Assembly (NCBI RefSeq): GCF_020616155.1
Contig: NZ_CP085530.1
Span: forward strand, 139,501-203,500
Source: Vogesella sp. XCS3
Lineage (GTDB): Bacteria > Pseudomonadota > Gammaproteobacteria > Burkholderiales > Chromobacteriaceae
Direction of reading: 5' to 3'
DNA: 64,000 bases
Shown piece by piece: positions 11,538 through 20,879 of this stretch. The notes below the pieces were generated by a model that worked only from the letters and a program-made list of their open reading frames with translations, did no database searches and was not told the origin of the DNA. Within the stretch, counting starts at the first letter, position 1, and every line of letters starts with the position of its first letter. The translations under genes and the position numbers were made by a program.

Positions 11538-12924
11538 CTTGCTGCAAAGCCAGCGTAGCTACCTGGCGGCGTGCCAGCAGACCATCGCCAATACGCCGGC
11601 CTGGTTGCCAGAGGGGCAGCTTACCCGCGTTACCGGCCTGGTGATGGAGGCGGTTGGCCTGCGTTTGCCGGTGGGCAGTGCGTGTGAAGTACACATTGCC
11701 CAGGGCCACATGGTAGAAGCCGAGGTAGTCGGTTTTGCCGGTGACAAGCTGTTTTTGATGCCGGTGGCCAATATTCAGGGTTTGTTGCCGGGTACGCCGG
11801 TGCGACCATCGCGCAGCATCCAGCCTCCAGCCTACGGGCAGCAGCAGGTAAGGGCCGAGGTGAATGGTCCGCTGGGTCGCCAGGTGCCGGTGGGTTTGAG
11901 TCTGCTGGGGCGTGTGCTGGACTCGCTGGGCCGCCCGCTGGATGGCAAAGGGCAGATTTTTCCCGAGGCTTACTTCCCCTTGTACAGCCAGCCGTTGAAT
12001 CCCTTGCAACGTACGCCGGTGCGCCACGTGTTGGACGTTGGTGTGAAGGCCATCAACGGCCTGCTGACGGTTGGCCGCGGCCAACGTCTGGGCCTGTTTG
12101 CCGGCTCGGGTGTGGGTAAGTCGGTGCTGCTGGGCATGATGGCCCGTTATACCCGTGCCGATGTCGTGGTGGTGGGCTTGATCGGCGAGCGGGGGCGCGA
12201 GGTGAAGGACTTCATCGAGCACATCCTGGGTGAAGAGGGTTTGGCGCGTTCGGTCGTGGTGGCGGCGCCGGCCGACATGCCGCCGCTGATGCGCTTGCAC
12301 GGTGCCGCCTACGCTACGGCGCTGGCCGAGTACTACCGTGCACAGGGGCTGGATGTGCTGTTGTTGATGGATTCGGTTACCCGTTACGCCATGGCGCAGC
12401 GTGAAATTGCGCTGGCCATTGGCGAGCCGCCGGTCAGCAAAGGCTACCCGCCGTCGGTATTCGCCAAGCTGCCACAGCTGATCGAGCGTGCCGGTAATGG
12501 CGAAGCAGGGGGCGGCTCCATTACGGCCTTCTATACCGTGCTGTCCGAGGGTGACGACCAGCAAGACCCGATTGCAGACTCCGCACGTGCCATTCTGGAT
12601 GGCCACTTTGTGCTATCGCGCGAGCTGGCCGAATCCGGCCACTATCCGGCTATCGATATCGAGCAATCCATCTCGCGCGTGATGGTGGATGTGGTGCCGC
12701 GCGAGCATATGGACAGCGCCCGCCGCTTCAAGCAGCTGTTCTCCCGCTACCAGCGCAGCCGTGACCTGATTAGCGTGGGCGCCTATGTGCCCGGCTCGGA
12801 CCCGATGCTGGATGAAGCCATACGCTTGCATACCCGGCTCACCGGCTTTCTGACCCAGGCGCAGCACGAAAACGTGGATGCCGGCATGACCACGCTGTTG
12901 CTGAACGACGTGCTGGCTGGCTAA
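11530..12924 (+). CDS. fliI: Flagellum-specific ATPase FliI
   Basis: 464 residues, F1-beta-like ATPase. Walker A GSGVGKS at residues 192-198, Walker [13 protein letters not shown], and the Rossmann core are intact. It powers unfolding and delivery of export substrates. Starts within fliH by 8 bases. The Walker region is encoded next to a perfect palindrome TTGGCCGCGGCCAA (12071-12084) formed by two overlapping copies of the repeat word. Confidence 0.96.
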   Translation: MIDLLQSQRSYLAACQQTIANTPAWLPEGQLTRVTGLVMEAVGLRLPVGSACEVHIAQGHMVEAEVVGFAGDKLFLMPVANIQGLLPGTPVRPSRSIQPPAYGQQQVRAEVNGPLGRQVPVGLSLLGRVLDSLGRPLDGKGQIFPEAYFPLYSQPLNPLQRTPVRHVLDVGVKAINGLLTVGRGQRLGLFAGSGVGKSVLLGMMARYTRADVVVVGLIGERGREVKDFIEHILGEEGLARSVVVAAPADMPPLMRLHGAAYATALAEYYRAQGLDVLLLMDSVTRYAMAQREIALAIGEPPVSKGYPPSVFAKLPQLIERAGNGEAGGGSITAFYTVLSEGDDQQDPIADSARAILDGHFVLSRELAESGHYPAIDIEQSISRVMVDVVPREHMDSARRFKQLFSRYQRSRDLISVGAYVPGSDPMLDEAIRLHTRLTGFLTQAQHENVDAGMTTLLLNDVLAG

Positions 12925-12934
12925 GGGCTGAGCT

Positions 12935-13360
12935 ATGAGCAAATTTGCCTTGTTGGTACGCCTGGCAACCGACCGTATGGATGCGGCGGCGGAGCGCATG
13001 CGCAAGGCGCAATTGGCGCACGCCCAGGCTGAAAACACGCTGGAGCAGATCAAAGGCTATATCAGCGACTACCAGCAACGCATGCTGGCGCTGGGGCAGA
13101 CCGGTACCAGCGTGGCGCAATGGGCAGACTACCGACTGTTTTTGCAAAAGCTGGACGATGCGCGTGAGCAGCAAAGCCGGGAGGTAGATCGTAGCATGCA
13201 GCGTTTTCTGATGGAAAAGCAGGCTTGGCTGCAGCAGCGTAAACAGCTGAAATCCTATGAGGTGCTGCAAGAGCGCGAAAAAGCCCGTCTTGCATTACGC
13301 CAGCGGCGGCAAGAACAAAAAGCGCTAGACGAATTTGCCGCCAGGCCCAAGCCGCAATAA
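12935..13360 (+). CDS. fliJ: Flagellar export chaperone FliJ
   Basis: 141 residues, almost wholly charged alpha-helix as expected for the FliJ antiparallel coiled coil that inserts in the FliI ring. Identity rests on length, helix content and position directly after fliI and before fliK, as well as the SKFALLVRLATDRMD start typical of betaproteobacterial FliJ. Confidence 0.9.
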   Translation: MSKFALLVRLATDRMDAAAERMRKAQLAHAQAENTLEQIKGYISDYQQRMLALGQTGTSVAQWADYRLFLQKLDDAREQQSREVDRSMQRFLMEKQAWLQQRKQLKSYEVLQEREKARLALRQRRQEQKALDEFAARPKPQ

Positions 13361-13398
13361 TGCTGGCTATAGCCCGGTGATGTAGTCCTTGTTTTTAT

Positions 13399-13414
13399 TG
13401 GCATGCTTCCTGCT
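13399..13414 (+). promoter_or_regulatory. Sigma-54 promoter upstream of fliK
   Basis: TGGCATGCTTCCTGCT matches the consensus TGGCACG-N4-TTGCW at all but two positions, and the invariant GG and GC are exactly 12 bases apart. It lies 35 bases before the fliK start in an 88-base gap, and a sigma-54 activator is encoded at the head of the same block. Confidence 0.75.
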
Positions 13415-13448
13415 TTAAACGCCTCATTCCGTACATGGGGTGCCTGCC

Positions 13449-14900
13449 ATGAGCTTCTCCTTGAAACCCGTATCACACAGTGCCGCTGCTGCGGTTGCCA
13501 GCCCGGCTGCGGCCATGCCCGCTGCGGCAGGCTCGGCGGCTGCGGCCGGCGATAGCCTGTTTGCCAGCTTGTTTGCCGGGCAGCTTGGGGAGGGCGGGCA
13601 GGGCATGCAGGCTGACTTGAGCAGTATGCTGGGTTTGCCAGCGGCAGCCCCGGCATCGCTGCTGCCGGCCACCCCTGCGGCACCGGCAGACGCGGCCGAG
13701 CAAACGTTGGCCGCACCGCCTGCTGCGACAGACGCTGCGATGATGATGCAGATGTCCGGCTTGTTGCAGCCGCCTGCGGCATTGCCCCCGCCGGTGCAGG
13801 AAAAGCAGGTTTTACCGGCGCTGGCCGATACCGCGCGGGAGCAACAGCAAGACCAGCCGGAACCGGCCGACCAGGCTTTGCTGGCCGCGCAGGCTGGCAT
13901 GGCTGCGCTACCGGTAGCGGCGCAGCAAGTTGTGCCAGCCAGCCCGCTTGCTAGCCAGTCTGACCCGGCTGCCGCTGCGCCGGTGGCCGCCCAGGAAATT
14001 GTCCGTACCGCCATGCCATCGCTCGCGCCGGCTCTGCTCAAGCCCGACACCGTTGCGCCCCGGCGTGATGCGGCAAGCTTGCCCCCTGCAGCAGCATCAG
14101 AAGTGACCAAGTTGCTAGCGGAGAAGGGGGGGCAGGCAACTGTGCTGCCGCCAGCACAAACGGTAGCTGCACTGGCACAGCAAACTGGTCAGCAAAGTGG
14201 CTTTGCTGCCCGTGACGACTCGCCGCTGCAGACTGTCGCCGTACCGGCACAGGGTAAGGCCGATATTCTTCCTGCAGATGTCCGCCTGATGTTCCGCAAG
14301 GAAATGCAGCAGGCTGGCTTGGCTCAGCAGGCTGCCAGCACCTCGGCACTCGAGGCGGCAGATATGGTGGCCGGCCAGCGGCAAATCTTGCCGCCTGTGC
14401 TGACAAGCGCCGTGCCTGCCATGGCCACTCAAGAATGGCGTATTGACCCCCCCATGGCGCGCACGGCCGAGTGGCAAACTGCCTTTGGTGAAAAAGTGGG
14501 TAGTATGGTGAGCATGAAGCTGGATAGTGCTTCGATTCAGGTTTCGCCAGAAAACCTGGGGCCGCTGGATATTTCGATTCGCTTCGATGGCCAGGAACAA
14601 GCCACCATTTCTGTGGTAGCTGCCACGCCCGAGGCCAAGTCGATTGTAGAGAGCAGCCTGCCACAGCTGTCGCGCATGCTGGAACAAAGTGGTATCCAGC
14701 TGGGTAGCACCCAGGTGTCGACCCAGCAGCAAGCCCATCAACAAGCTCAGCAGCAGGCGCAGGAACAGGCCCGACAGCAAGAGGGCAGGCAAGGGCACCG
14801 GCAGGGTCATCAGGTCGGCCGTGAGCCGGTATTGCCCGAGGCCGAGCTGGCACGCACTGGCACCACTACACGCCAAAACGGCCTGAGTATTCACGCTTGA
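13449..14900 (+). CDS. fliK: Flagellar hook-length control protein FliK
   Basis: About 483 residues from ATG 13449 (a GTG nine bases earlier is possible). The first ~330 residues are low-complexity Ala/Pro/Gln, the flexible ruler; residues ~345-425 form the conserved Flg_hook switch domain (VGSMVSMKLDSASIQVSPENLG and PLDISI); the tail is Gln-rich. FliK is exported and switches the gate from hook to filament substrates. It has its own sigma-54 promoter, splitting fliE-J from fliK-R. Confidence 0.9.
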   Translation: MSFSLKPVSHSAAAAVASPAAAMPAAAGSAAAAGDSLFASLFAGQLGEGGQGMQADLSSMLGLPAAAPASLLPATPAAPADAAEQTLAAPPAATDAAMMMQMSGLLQPPAALPPPVQEKQVLPALADTAREQQQDQPEPADQALLAAQAGMAALPVAAQQVVPASPLASQSDPAAAAPVAAQEIVRTAMPSLAPALLKPDTVAPRRDAASLPPAAASEVTKLLAEKGGQATVLPPAQTVAALAQQTGQQSGFAARDDSPLQTVAVPAQGKADILPADVRLMFRKEMQQAGLAQQAASTSALEAADMVAGQRQILPPVLTSAVPAMATQEWRIDPPMARTAEWQTAFGEKVGSMVSMKLDSASIQVSPENLGPLDISIRFDGQEQATISVVAATPEAKSIVESSLPQLSRMLEQSGIQLGSTQVSTQQQAHQQAQQQAQEQARQQEGRQGHRQGHQVGREPVLPEAELARTGTTTRQNGLSIHA

Positions 14901-14939
14901 TGCTTTAATCTGTGGAAACGCTGTTCAATTGGCCCGGAA

Positions 14940-14971
14940 ATGAGGAAAATACGCTTTAACAATTTCCTCAT
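14940..14971. repeat. Inverted repeat in the fliK-fliL gap
   Basis: Arms ATGAGGAAA and TTTCCTCAT (9 of 9) around 14 bases, 17 bases before the fliL start. Too weak and without a T-tract to be an intrinsic terminator; could be an operator or a translation-control hairpin for fliL. Confidence 0.45.
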
Positions 14972-14987
14972 GACGAGTTAAACCCAA

Positions 14988-15557
14988 ATGGCTGAAAAAG
15001 AGAAAAAAGAAGACCCGAAAGCAGCAGCTGCAGGGGCACCGGCACCTGCCGGTGGCAATAAAAAGCTGATGATTATCGTGATTGTTCTTTTGGTTCTGGT
15101 GCTGGCTGCCGTTGGTGGTTTGGGTGCCTACTTGTTCCTGGGCCAGAAACATGCAGCCGAAGCGGCCGCAGCTGGCGGTGCGCATGGCGCAGCAGCGGCC
15201 GAGCAAGAAGCTCCCAAGAAAAAAGAGAAAAAAGAAGGCCCGCCGATTTTCGAGAAAGTTGAACCCTTCGTGGTCAACCTGTCTGGCGGCCCTACTGCGC
15301 CAATGTTGCAGCTGGAAATGCAGGCCGAGTTGCTGGACGAACACGCCAAGACCAACTTCAAGGCATACATGCCCAAGATTCGTAGCGCCGTGATTCTGCT
15401 GCTCTCCTCCAAAACCGAAGAAGACGTCGCCTCCGCCGAGGGTAAGGTGAAGCTGCGCGCGCAGATCAAACGCATCATGAACGAGTCCATGGATGCGGCC
15501 GAAGAAGAGCCGGTGGACAGCGTCCTGTTTACTTCTTTCATTATCCAGCAGCAGTAA
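14988..15557 (+). CDS. fliL: Flagellar basal body-associated protein FliL
   Basis: 189 residues: a Lys/Ala-rich cytoplasmic head, one membrane segment near residues 25-50, an Ala/Glu/Lys linker, and the periplasmic stomatin-like FliL domain (from FEKVEPFVVNL onward). FliL rings surround stator units and raise torque. Six bases separate it from fliM. Confidence 0.94.
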   Translation: MAEKEKKEDPKAAAAGAPAPAGGNKKLMIIVIVLLVLVLAAVGGLGAYLFLGQKHAAEAAAAGGAHGAAAAEQEAPKKKEKKEGPPIFEKVEPFVVNLSGGPTAPMLQLEMQAELLDEHAKTNFKAYMPKIRSAVILLLSSKTEEDVASAEGKVKLRAQIKRIMNESMDAAEEEPVDSVLFTSFIIQQQ

Positions 15558-15563
15558 TACCGT

Positions 15564-16574
15564 ATGGCTGATGAAATCCTGTCCCAGGAAGAGGTAGACG
15601 CGCTATTACGAGGCGTTACCGGGGAAGAGGACGACGAAAGTGGTGGTGCGGACAGTGGCGCGGTCCGGTCGTATGATATCGGCCGGCAAGAGCGTATTGT
15701 CCGTGGCCGCATGCCAACGCTCGAGATCATCAACGAGCGTTTTGCGCGTAACCTGCGCATCGGTTTCTTCAACTTTATCCGCCGTAATGCCGAGATTTCG
15801 GTCGGCCCGGTCCGGGTGCAGAAGTACAGCGAATTCATACGTAACCTGGTGGTGCCTACCAACCTGAACCTGGTTCACATCAAGCCGCTGCGCGGTACCG
15901 GCTTGCTGATTTTTGACCCGGATCTGGTGTTTCTGGTGGTAGATAACCTGTTTGGTAGTGACGGCCGCTTCCACGTGCGGGTAGAGGGGCGTGACTTTAC
16001 GCCTACCGAGCAACGCATCATCCAGAAAATGCTGGAAGTGGTGTTTACCGAATACCAGAAAGCCTGGGAGCCGGTATACCCGATCGAGTTTTCCTATCTG
16101 CGTTCCGAGATGAACACCCAGTTCGCCAACATCGCCACGCCGACCGAGGTGGTGGTCGCGGTGACGTTCCATATCGAGCTGGGTGCGGGTGGCGGCGATT
16201 TTCACGTTTGCCTGCCATACTCGATGGTAGAGCCGCTGCGTGACATCCTGGCCAGTACCATGCAGGCTGACCGAACCGAGGTGGATAACCGCTGGGTCAA
16301 CCTGATGCAGCGCCAGGTGCAGGCTGCCGAGGTCGAGCTGGTGGCTACACTGGCAACCGCCAAGATCAGCCTGGGCCAGATCCTGAACCTGAAAGAAGGG
16401 GATGTGGTCATGGTGGATATACCGGAAAAAATTGTCGCAGACGTGTCGGGTATCCCTGTGCTGGAGTGCAGCTATGGCACGGTTACCGGTAACTACGCAC
16501 TGAAAGTAGATGCAATCCTGGCCGGCGCGCACGATCTGGCCGACCTGCCAAATGGAGAGAACGAAGATGGCTGA
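15564..16574 (+). CDS. fliM: Flagellar motor switch protein FliM
   Basis: 336 residues. The N-terminal CheY-P binding peptide is clear (LSQEEVDALLRG), followed by the CheC-like middle domain that binds FliG and a SpoA-like C-terminal domain. It overlaps fliN by 8 bases. Confidence 0.97.
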   Translation: MADEILSQEEVDALLRGVTGEEDDESGGADSGAVRSYDIGRQERIVRGRMPTLEIINERFARNLRIGFFNFIRRNAEISVGPVRVQKYSEFIRNLVVPTNLNLVHIKPLRGTGLLIFDPDLVFLVVDNLFGSDGRFHVRVEGRDFTPTEQRIIQKMLEVVFTEYQKAWEPVYPIEFSYLRSEMNTQFANIATPTEVVVAVTFHIELGAGGGDFHVCLPYSMVEPLRDILASTMQADRTEVDNRWVNLMQRQVQAAEVELVATLATAKISLGQILNLKEGDVVMVDIPEKIVADVSGIPVLECSYGTVTGNYALKVDAILAGAHDLADLPNGENEDG

Positions 16575-17025
16575 AGAACAAGCCTTTGACCCGGATTCTA
16601 TTGCTGGTGCTGTAGACGATAGCAGTGACGCAGGTGTCATGGACGACTGGGCGGCCGCTATGGCCGAGCAGGAAGTGGCGGAAAGTGCAGCTGCTGCCGA
16701 GGTAAAGACCGCCAGCTCGCTGTTCCAGGATTTCTCCGGCGCCACCGGTGCGCAGTCGGTACCGCAGAATCTGGACATGATTCTGGATATTCCGGTACAG
16801 CTTACGGTCGAGCTGGGGCGTACCAAGATTGCGATCCGCAACCTGCTGCAACTGGCGCAAGGCTCGGTGGTGGAGCTGGACGGCCTGGCCGGTGAGCCCA
16901 TGGACGTGCTGGTAAACGGTTGCCTGATTGCACAGGGCGAGGTGGTGGTGGTGAACGACCGCTTCGGTATCCGCCTCACCGATATCATTACGCCTGCCGA
17001 GCGTATTCGCCGCCTGCAAAAATGA
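16567..17025 (+). CDS. fliN: Flagellar motor switch protein FliN
   Basis: 152 residues from ATG 16567 (a longer in-frame start inside fliM is not needed). The acidic N-terminal ~65 residues vary in the family; the C-terminal SpoA domain (LDIPVQLTVELGRTKI to ITPAERIRRL) is well conserved. Overlaps both fliM and fliO (ATGA). Confidence 0.95.
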   Translation: MAEEQAFDPDSIAGAVDDSSDAGVMDDWAAAMAEQEVAESAAAAEVKTASSLFQDFSGATGAQSVPQNLDMILDIPVQLTVELGRTKIAIRNLLQLAQGSVVELDGLAGEPMDVLVNGCLIAQGEVVVVNDRFGIRLTDIITPAERIRRLQK

Positions 17026-17453
17026 AACTGAAATCTACGCTGTGCGTTTTGCTAGCCAGCCCGGCCTGGGCGGCCCCTCCGGTAGAGGGGCCTTCGCCTT
17101 TCTGGAGCATGGTGCAGATGGTGTTTGGCCTGCTGCTGGTGCTGGGGCTAATTTTTGCTGCGGCCTGGCTGTTCCGCCGCTTTACCATGGGCAGCATGCT
17201 GGGGCGCTTTCAGCCCGCTCGCGTGGTGAGCGGGGTCATGGTGGGCCCGCATGAACGCGTGGTGATTGTCGAGCTGGGGGGCGAGTGGCTGGTATTGGGC
17301 GTTACTTCCCGCAGTGTCAACCTGCTGAAAACCATGGATAAACCGCCGCAGGCCGATGCGGCCAACGTGGCGGCTGTTACGCCGCCATTTGCACAATGGT
17401 TGGCCGCAGCCATAGAAAAAAGCCGTAAGCGCCAAGGGGGCGAGGGCGAATGA
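17022..17453 (+). CDS. fliO: Flagellar biosynthesis protein FliO
   Basis: 143 residues from ATG 17022, which overlaps the fliN stop. A signal-peptide-like start ends near AWA, then one membrane segment (VFGLLLVLGLIFAAAWLFRRF) and a cytoplasmic domain. FliO assists assembly of FliP in the export gate. Stop overlaps fliP as ATGA. Confidence 0.88.
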   Translation: MKLKSTLCVLLASPAWAAPPVEGPSPFWSMVQMVFGLLLVLGLIFAAAWLFRRFTMGSMLGRFQPARVVSGVMVGPHERVVIVELGGEWLVLGVTSRSVNLLKTMDKPPQADAANVAAVTPPFAQWLAAAIEKSRKRQGGEGE

Positions 17454-18193
17454 AAAGAAAGTTCTGGCTGGCGATGCTGCTGTCGCTGGTATTGCCGGTA
17501 AGCGCGTGGGCAGCAGGCCTGCCCATGATGAACAGCACCCCAGCGCCGGGCGGTGGGCAAAACTATTCGCTCAGCCTGCAGATGCTGTTGTTCATGACGG
17601 GCTTGGGCTTTATCCCCGCCATGACGCTGATGATGACGGCGTTCACGCGCATCGTGATCGTGCTGTCGCTGCTGCGCCAGGCTCTGGGTACCATGCAGTC
17701 GCCACCGAACCAGGTACTGATCGGCCTGGCATTGTTCCTGACCATCTTCGTGATGACCCCCACGCTGGACCAGGTTTATAACAAAGCCTGGGTGCCGCTG
17801 TCGGAAGACCGCATCAGCTTCCAGCAGGCAGCCGAAGAGGCCGCCACCCCGATGAAGGCGTTCATGCTGTCGCAGACGCGCGAGAAAGATTTGCAGTTCT
17901 TTATCGAGATATCGCAGTCACCCGCGCCGGCCAGCAAGGCTGATGTGTCACTGAAAACCCTGGTGCCGGCTTTTGTGGTCAGCGAGCTGAAAACGGCTTT
18001 CCAGATCGGCTTTATGGTCTTTATCCCGTTTCTGATTATCGACCTGGTGGTGGCCAGCATCCTGATGGCCATGGGTATGATGATGGTGTCGCCGGTCATT
18101 ATTTCCCTGCCGTTCAAGATGATGCTGTTCGTGCTGGTAGACGGCTGGGCACTGGTAATGGGCTCGCTGGTACAGAGCTTTGCCGCCAAGTAG
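17450..18193 (+). CDS. fliP: Flagellar export gate protein FliP
   Basis: 247 residues with a cleavable signal peptide (ends near AWA) and four membrane segments; the TAFTRIVIVLSLLRQALG and MMMVSPVIISLPFKMMLF blocks are strongly conserved. FliP pentamers with FliQ and FliR form the export gate. Confidence 0.96.
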   Translation: MKRKFWLAMLLSLVLPVSAWAAGLPMMNSTPAPGGGQNYSLSLQMLLFMTGLGFIPAMTLMMTAFTRIVIVLSLLRQALGTMQSPPNQVLIGLALFLTIFVMTPTLDQVYNKAWVPLSEDRISFQQAAEEAATPMKAFMLSQTREKDLQFFIEISQSPAPASKADVSLKTLVPAFVVSELKTAFQIGFMVFIPFLIIDLVVASILMAMGMMMVSPVIISLPFKMMLFVLVDGWALVMGSLVQSFAAK

Positions 18194-18201
18194 GAGCTGA
18201 C

Positions 18202-18471
18202 ATGACCCCTGAAACCGTCATTAACCTGGTGCAAAACGCGCTGTTTGTGCTGATTCTGGTATCGGCGCCGCCGCTTGCGGTGTCGCTGCTGGTGGGTTTG
18301 CTGGTCAGCATCCTGCAAGCGGCTACCCAGATCAACGAAATGACGCTGACTTTCATCCCCAAGCTACTGGCCATGTTTCTGGTGCTGGTGCTGGCCGGGC
18401 CGTGGATGATGACTACCCTGCTGGACTACATGACACGCCTGTTCCAGAGCATTCCCAGCGTTATCGGCTAA
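18202..18471 (+). CDS. fliQ: Flagellar export gate protein FliQ
   Basis: 89 residues, two membrane helices, with the family block SILQAATQINEMTLTFIPK. GGAG site before the ATG. Confidence 0.96.
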   Translation: MTPETVINLVQNALFVLILVSAPPLAVSLLVGLLVSILQAATQINEMTLTFIPKLLAMFLVLVLAGPWMMTTLLDYMTRLFQSIPSVIG

Positions 18472-18474
18472 GGC

Positions 18475-19251
18475 ATGATCAGTTTCAGCGATGCCCAGAT
18501 CAATGCGCTGCTGGCGTATTTCCTGTGGCCATTTGCCCGCATTGTGGGCCTGATGCTGGCCGACCCGCTGCTATCGTCCAAAAGCATACCGCGCCGCTAC
18601 AAGGCCGGTTTTGCCATGTTTCTCACCATCTTGCTGGCGCCGGTGCTGCCGCCCATGCCCGAGGTGTCGGTGGTGTCGGCCCAGGGTACGCTGATCGTGA
18701 TCCAGCAGCTACTGATTGGCGTTAGCATCGGGCTGGTGATGCGTATCGTGCTGACCGGTGTGGAAATGGCCGGTTTTCTGATGGGTAGCCAGATGGGGCT
18801 GGGCTTTGCCATGTTTTTTGACCCGCAGCATTCTGCCCAGGTGCCGGCAGTATCCCGCGTGCTCAGCGTGTTTGCTACCCTGATATTCCTGACTTTTGAC
18901 GGCCATCAGGTCTTGATTGCCACCCTGGCGGAAAGCTTCCGTCTGATGCCGGTGGGCGCGCCATTTCCGGCGACTTCGCTGTATAGCCTGGCGGTATGGG
19001 GGGGCAAGCTGTTCGAGTGGGGGCTGTGGCTGTCACTGCCTGTGGTCGGCACGCTCTTGGTGGTGAACCTGGCCATCGGGGTGATGACGCGCGCGGCGCC
19101 GCAGTTCAACGTGTTCTCTTTTGGCTTTCCCGTGACACTGTTTATCGGCTTTGTGGCGCTATACCTGTCGCTGCCACTGATGGAGCCGGCTTTGTCGCAG
19201 CTTTACCGCGAGTCATTCGACTTTATTGCAGCGTTGCTGAAGGCGCGCTAG
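18475..19251 (+). CDS. fliR: Flagellar export gate protein FliR
   Basis: 258 residues, about six membrane helices, standard length. Starts three bases after fliQ and closes the flagellar block; flhB/flhA are not in the window. Confidence 0.95.
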   Translation: MISFSDAQINALLAYFLWPFARIVGLMLADPLLSSKSIPRRYKAGFAMFLTILLAPVLPPMPEVSVVSAQGTLIVIQQLLIGVSIGLVMRIVLTGVEMAGFLMGSQMGLGFAMFFDPQHSAQVPAVSRVLSVFATLIFLTFDGHQVLIATLAESFRLMPVGAPFPATSLYSLAVWGGKLFEWGLWLSLPVVGTLLVVNLAIGVMTRAAPQFNVFSFGFPVTLFIGFVALYLSLPLMEPALSQLYRESFDFIAALLKAR

Positions 19252-19330
19252 CTTTTTGCTAGAATCCCGCACTGAAAATTTTTGCGGCTTGCCGGTGGCA
19301 GGCTGCCAACACACTGAAACCGAGGCTTTT

Positions 19331-20056
19331 ATGGCTGGCCACAGTAAATGGGCGAATATCAAGCACAAGAAGGAACGCGCTGACGCCAAGCGCGGCAAAA
19401 TCTTTACCCGTCTGATCAAGGAAATCACCGTTGCCGCCAAAATGGGCGGTGCCGATATTGATTCCAACCCGCGCCTGCGTCTGGCGGTGGACAAGGCCTG
19501 GGATGCCAACATGCCCAAGGACAACATCCAGCGCGCCATCGACCGTGGTGCCGGCACGCTGGAAGGCGTGGATTACCTGGAATGCCGTTACGAAGGGTAC
19601 GGTATCGGCGGCGCTGCCGTGATGGTGGACTGCCTGACCGACAACAAAACCCGTACCGTGGCCGACGTGCGCCATGCTTTCTCCAAGTACGGCGGCAATA
19701 TGGGTACGGATGGCTGCGTGGCTTTCCAGTTTACCCACTGCGGTTACCTGGTGTTTGCACCGGGTACTGACGAAGACGCGTTGATGGAAAAAGCACTGGA
19801 GGTCGGTGCCGACGACGTAGTCAGCAACGACGACGGCTCGCTGGAGGTAATTACCCCGCCGTACGAGTTCACCCGTATCAAGGGCGAGCTGGAAGCCGCA
19901 GGCTTCAAGTCCGAAATGGGCGAAGTGACCATGCGCCCGCAAAACGAAAGCGTGCTGGCCGGTGACGACGCTGTGCGTATGCAGAAGCTGCTGGACGCGC
20001 TGGAAGACCTGGACGACGTGCAAGAGGTGTATACCTCCGCCGTACTGGAAGATTGA
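19331..20056 (+). CDS. yebC: YebC/PmpR-family protein
   Basis: 241 residues from ATG 19331; the start [14 protein letters not shown] is diagnostic and rules out the longer in-frame start at 19256. The family comprises DNA-binding regulators and, in some members, translation factors easing ribosome stalling on prolines (the YebC2/TACO1 side); which applies here is not decided. Upstream lies a TAGAAT-like -10 element at 19260-19265 without a convincing -35. Confidence 0.95.
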   Translation: MAGHSKWANIKHKKERADAKRGKIFTRLIKEITVAAKMGGADIDSNPRLRLAVDKAWDANMPKDNIQRAIDRGAGTLEGVDYLECRYEGYGIGGAAVMVDCLTDNKTRTVADVRHAFSKYGGNMGTDGCVAFQFTHCGYLVFAPGTDEDALMEKALEVGADDVVSNDDGSLEVITPPYEFTRIKGELEAAGFKSEMGEVTMRPQNESVLAGDDAVRMQKLLDALEDLDDVQEVYTSAVLED

Positions 20057-20826
20057 TGCCGTTAGTGCGTCTGGCCAAGGCCTGCTTCATAGCAGGCTTT
20101 TTCTTTTTGCTTGCCCACGCCGGCTTGGCCGCTGCCGAGCCGCTGCGCATGTATTGCAGCGAGCACACCGTACCCAAGCACTTTGCCGAGCATGGCCGCC
20201 CCGCTGGTTATGGCGTGGCCTTGGGCCTGGCGATCCTGAAACAGGCAGGCATTGAGGCCGAAGCGCATTGCATGCCGTGGGCGCGCGCCATCCAGGAGGT
20301 GGCAGCTGGCAAGGGCATCATGGCACCGGTGTTTTCCAAAACACCGGAACGCGAGCAGCAGCTGCTGTTCTCGCAGAAAGTCATGGATGACCCGGTGGTA
20401 CTGGTACAGGCTGCGGCACGGCCGTTTGCCTTTCGCCACCCCACTGATCTGGCCGGGCGCAGGGTGGGGACCACCCGTGCTTCGCGCTTTACCGATGCGT
20501 TTAACGCAGCCATGCCATCCATGCAAATCAACGAGGATGGTGGCCCACAGCAGCGTTTGCAGATGCTGGTTGTCGGCCGTCTGGACGTCGCGGTGATCGC
20601 CGGCGGGGTGCACGCAGTACGCTATAACGCGCGCCAGGCGGGTATTGCTATCGAACAGCTGCGTATTGTCAGCTTGCCCGTCATGCTGGACCCGAACTTT
20701 TTTGCCGTATCGCGGCATTTTCCTGACGCTGGTGGCTTGGTAGCACGCCTGAATACCACCATCGCCAGAATGCGCCAGGATCGCAGCCTTAACCGCTTGC
20801 TGGCCGAGTTCCAGGCGCAGTACTAG
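20056..20826 (+). CDS. Periplasmic solute-binding protein (SBP_bac_3 type)
   Basis: 256 residues; ATG 20056 overlaps the yebC stop. A signal peptide runs to about AHAGLAAA. The mature part resembles family 3 amino-acid-binding proteins in layout (EPLRMYC start, ... VGTTRASRF, ... PQQRLQMLVVGRLDVAVI), although no permease or ATPase gene is adjacent, as in many orphan members. An intrinsic terminator hairpin (20080-20102) lies inside the signal-peptide codons, so expression from the yebC promoter would need read-through. Ligand unknown. Confidence 0.78.
   Translation: MPLVRLAKACFIAGFFFLLAHAGLAAAEPLRMYCSEHTVPKHFAEHGRPAGYGVALGLAILKQAGIEAEAHCMPWARAIQEVAAGKGIMAPVFSKTPEREQQLLFSQKVMDDPVVLVQAAARPFAFRHPTDLAGRRVGTTRASRFTDAFNAAMPSMQINEDGGPQQRLQMLVVGRLDVAVIAGGVHAVRYNARQAGIAIEQLRIVSLPVMLDPNFFAVSRHFPDAGGLVARLNTTIARMRQDRSLNRLLAEFQAQY
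20080..20102 (+). terminator. Intrinsic terminator of yebC inside the next coding region
   Basis: GCCTGC (20080-20085), loop TTCATA, GCAGGC (20092-20097), then TTTTTCTTTTT. It starts 24 bases after the yebC stop and within the signal-peptide codons of the downstream gene. Confidence 0.7.
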
Positions 20827-20835
20827 GCCTGGCAA

Positions 20836-20875
20836 GGTTGGCCGCAGGCAGCGTGCTGCCGCGTAGCGGCCAACC
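20836..20875. repeat. Inverted GTTGGCCGC pair between convergent genes (terminator-like)
   Basis: GGTTGGCCGC (20836-20845) and GCGGCCAACC (20866-20875) are perfect 10-base arms; inside them GGCAG-CGTG-CTGCC makes a second stem, so the whole 40 bases fold as one long hairpin. It is the only structure between the stop of the binding protein (20826) and the end of convergent glutaminase (20880), so it probably ends transcription both ways. Confidence 0.75.
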
Positions 20876-20879
20876 CGGC

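Noticed and set aside
19234..19265. TTGCTG/TAGAAT promoter for yebC
   Set aside because: Spacer of 20 bases is too long to list as a promoter.
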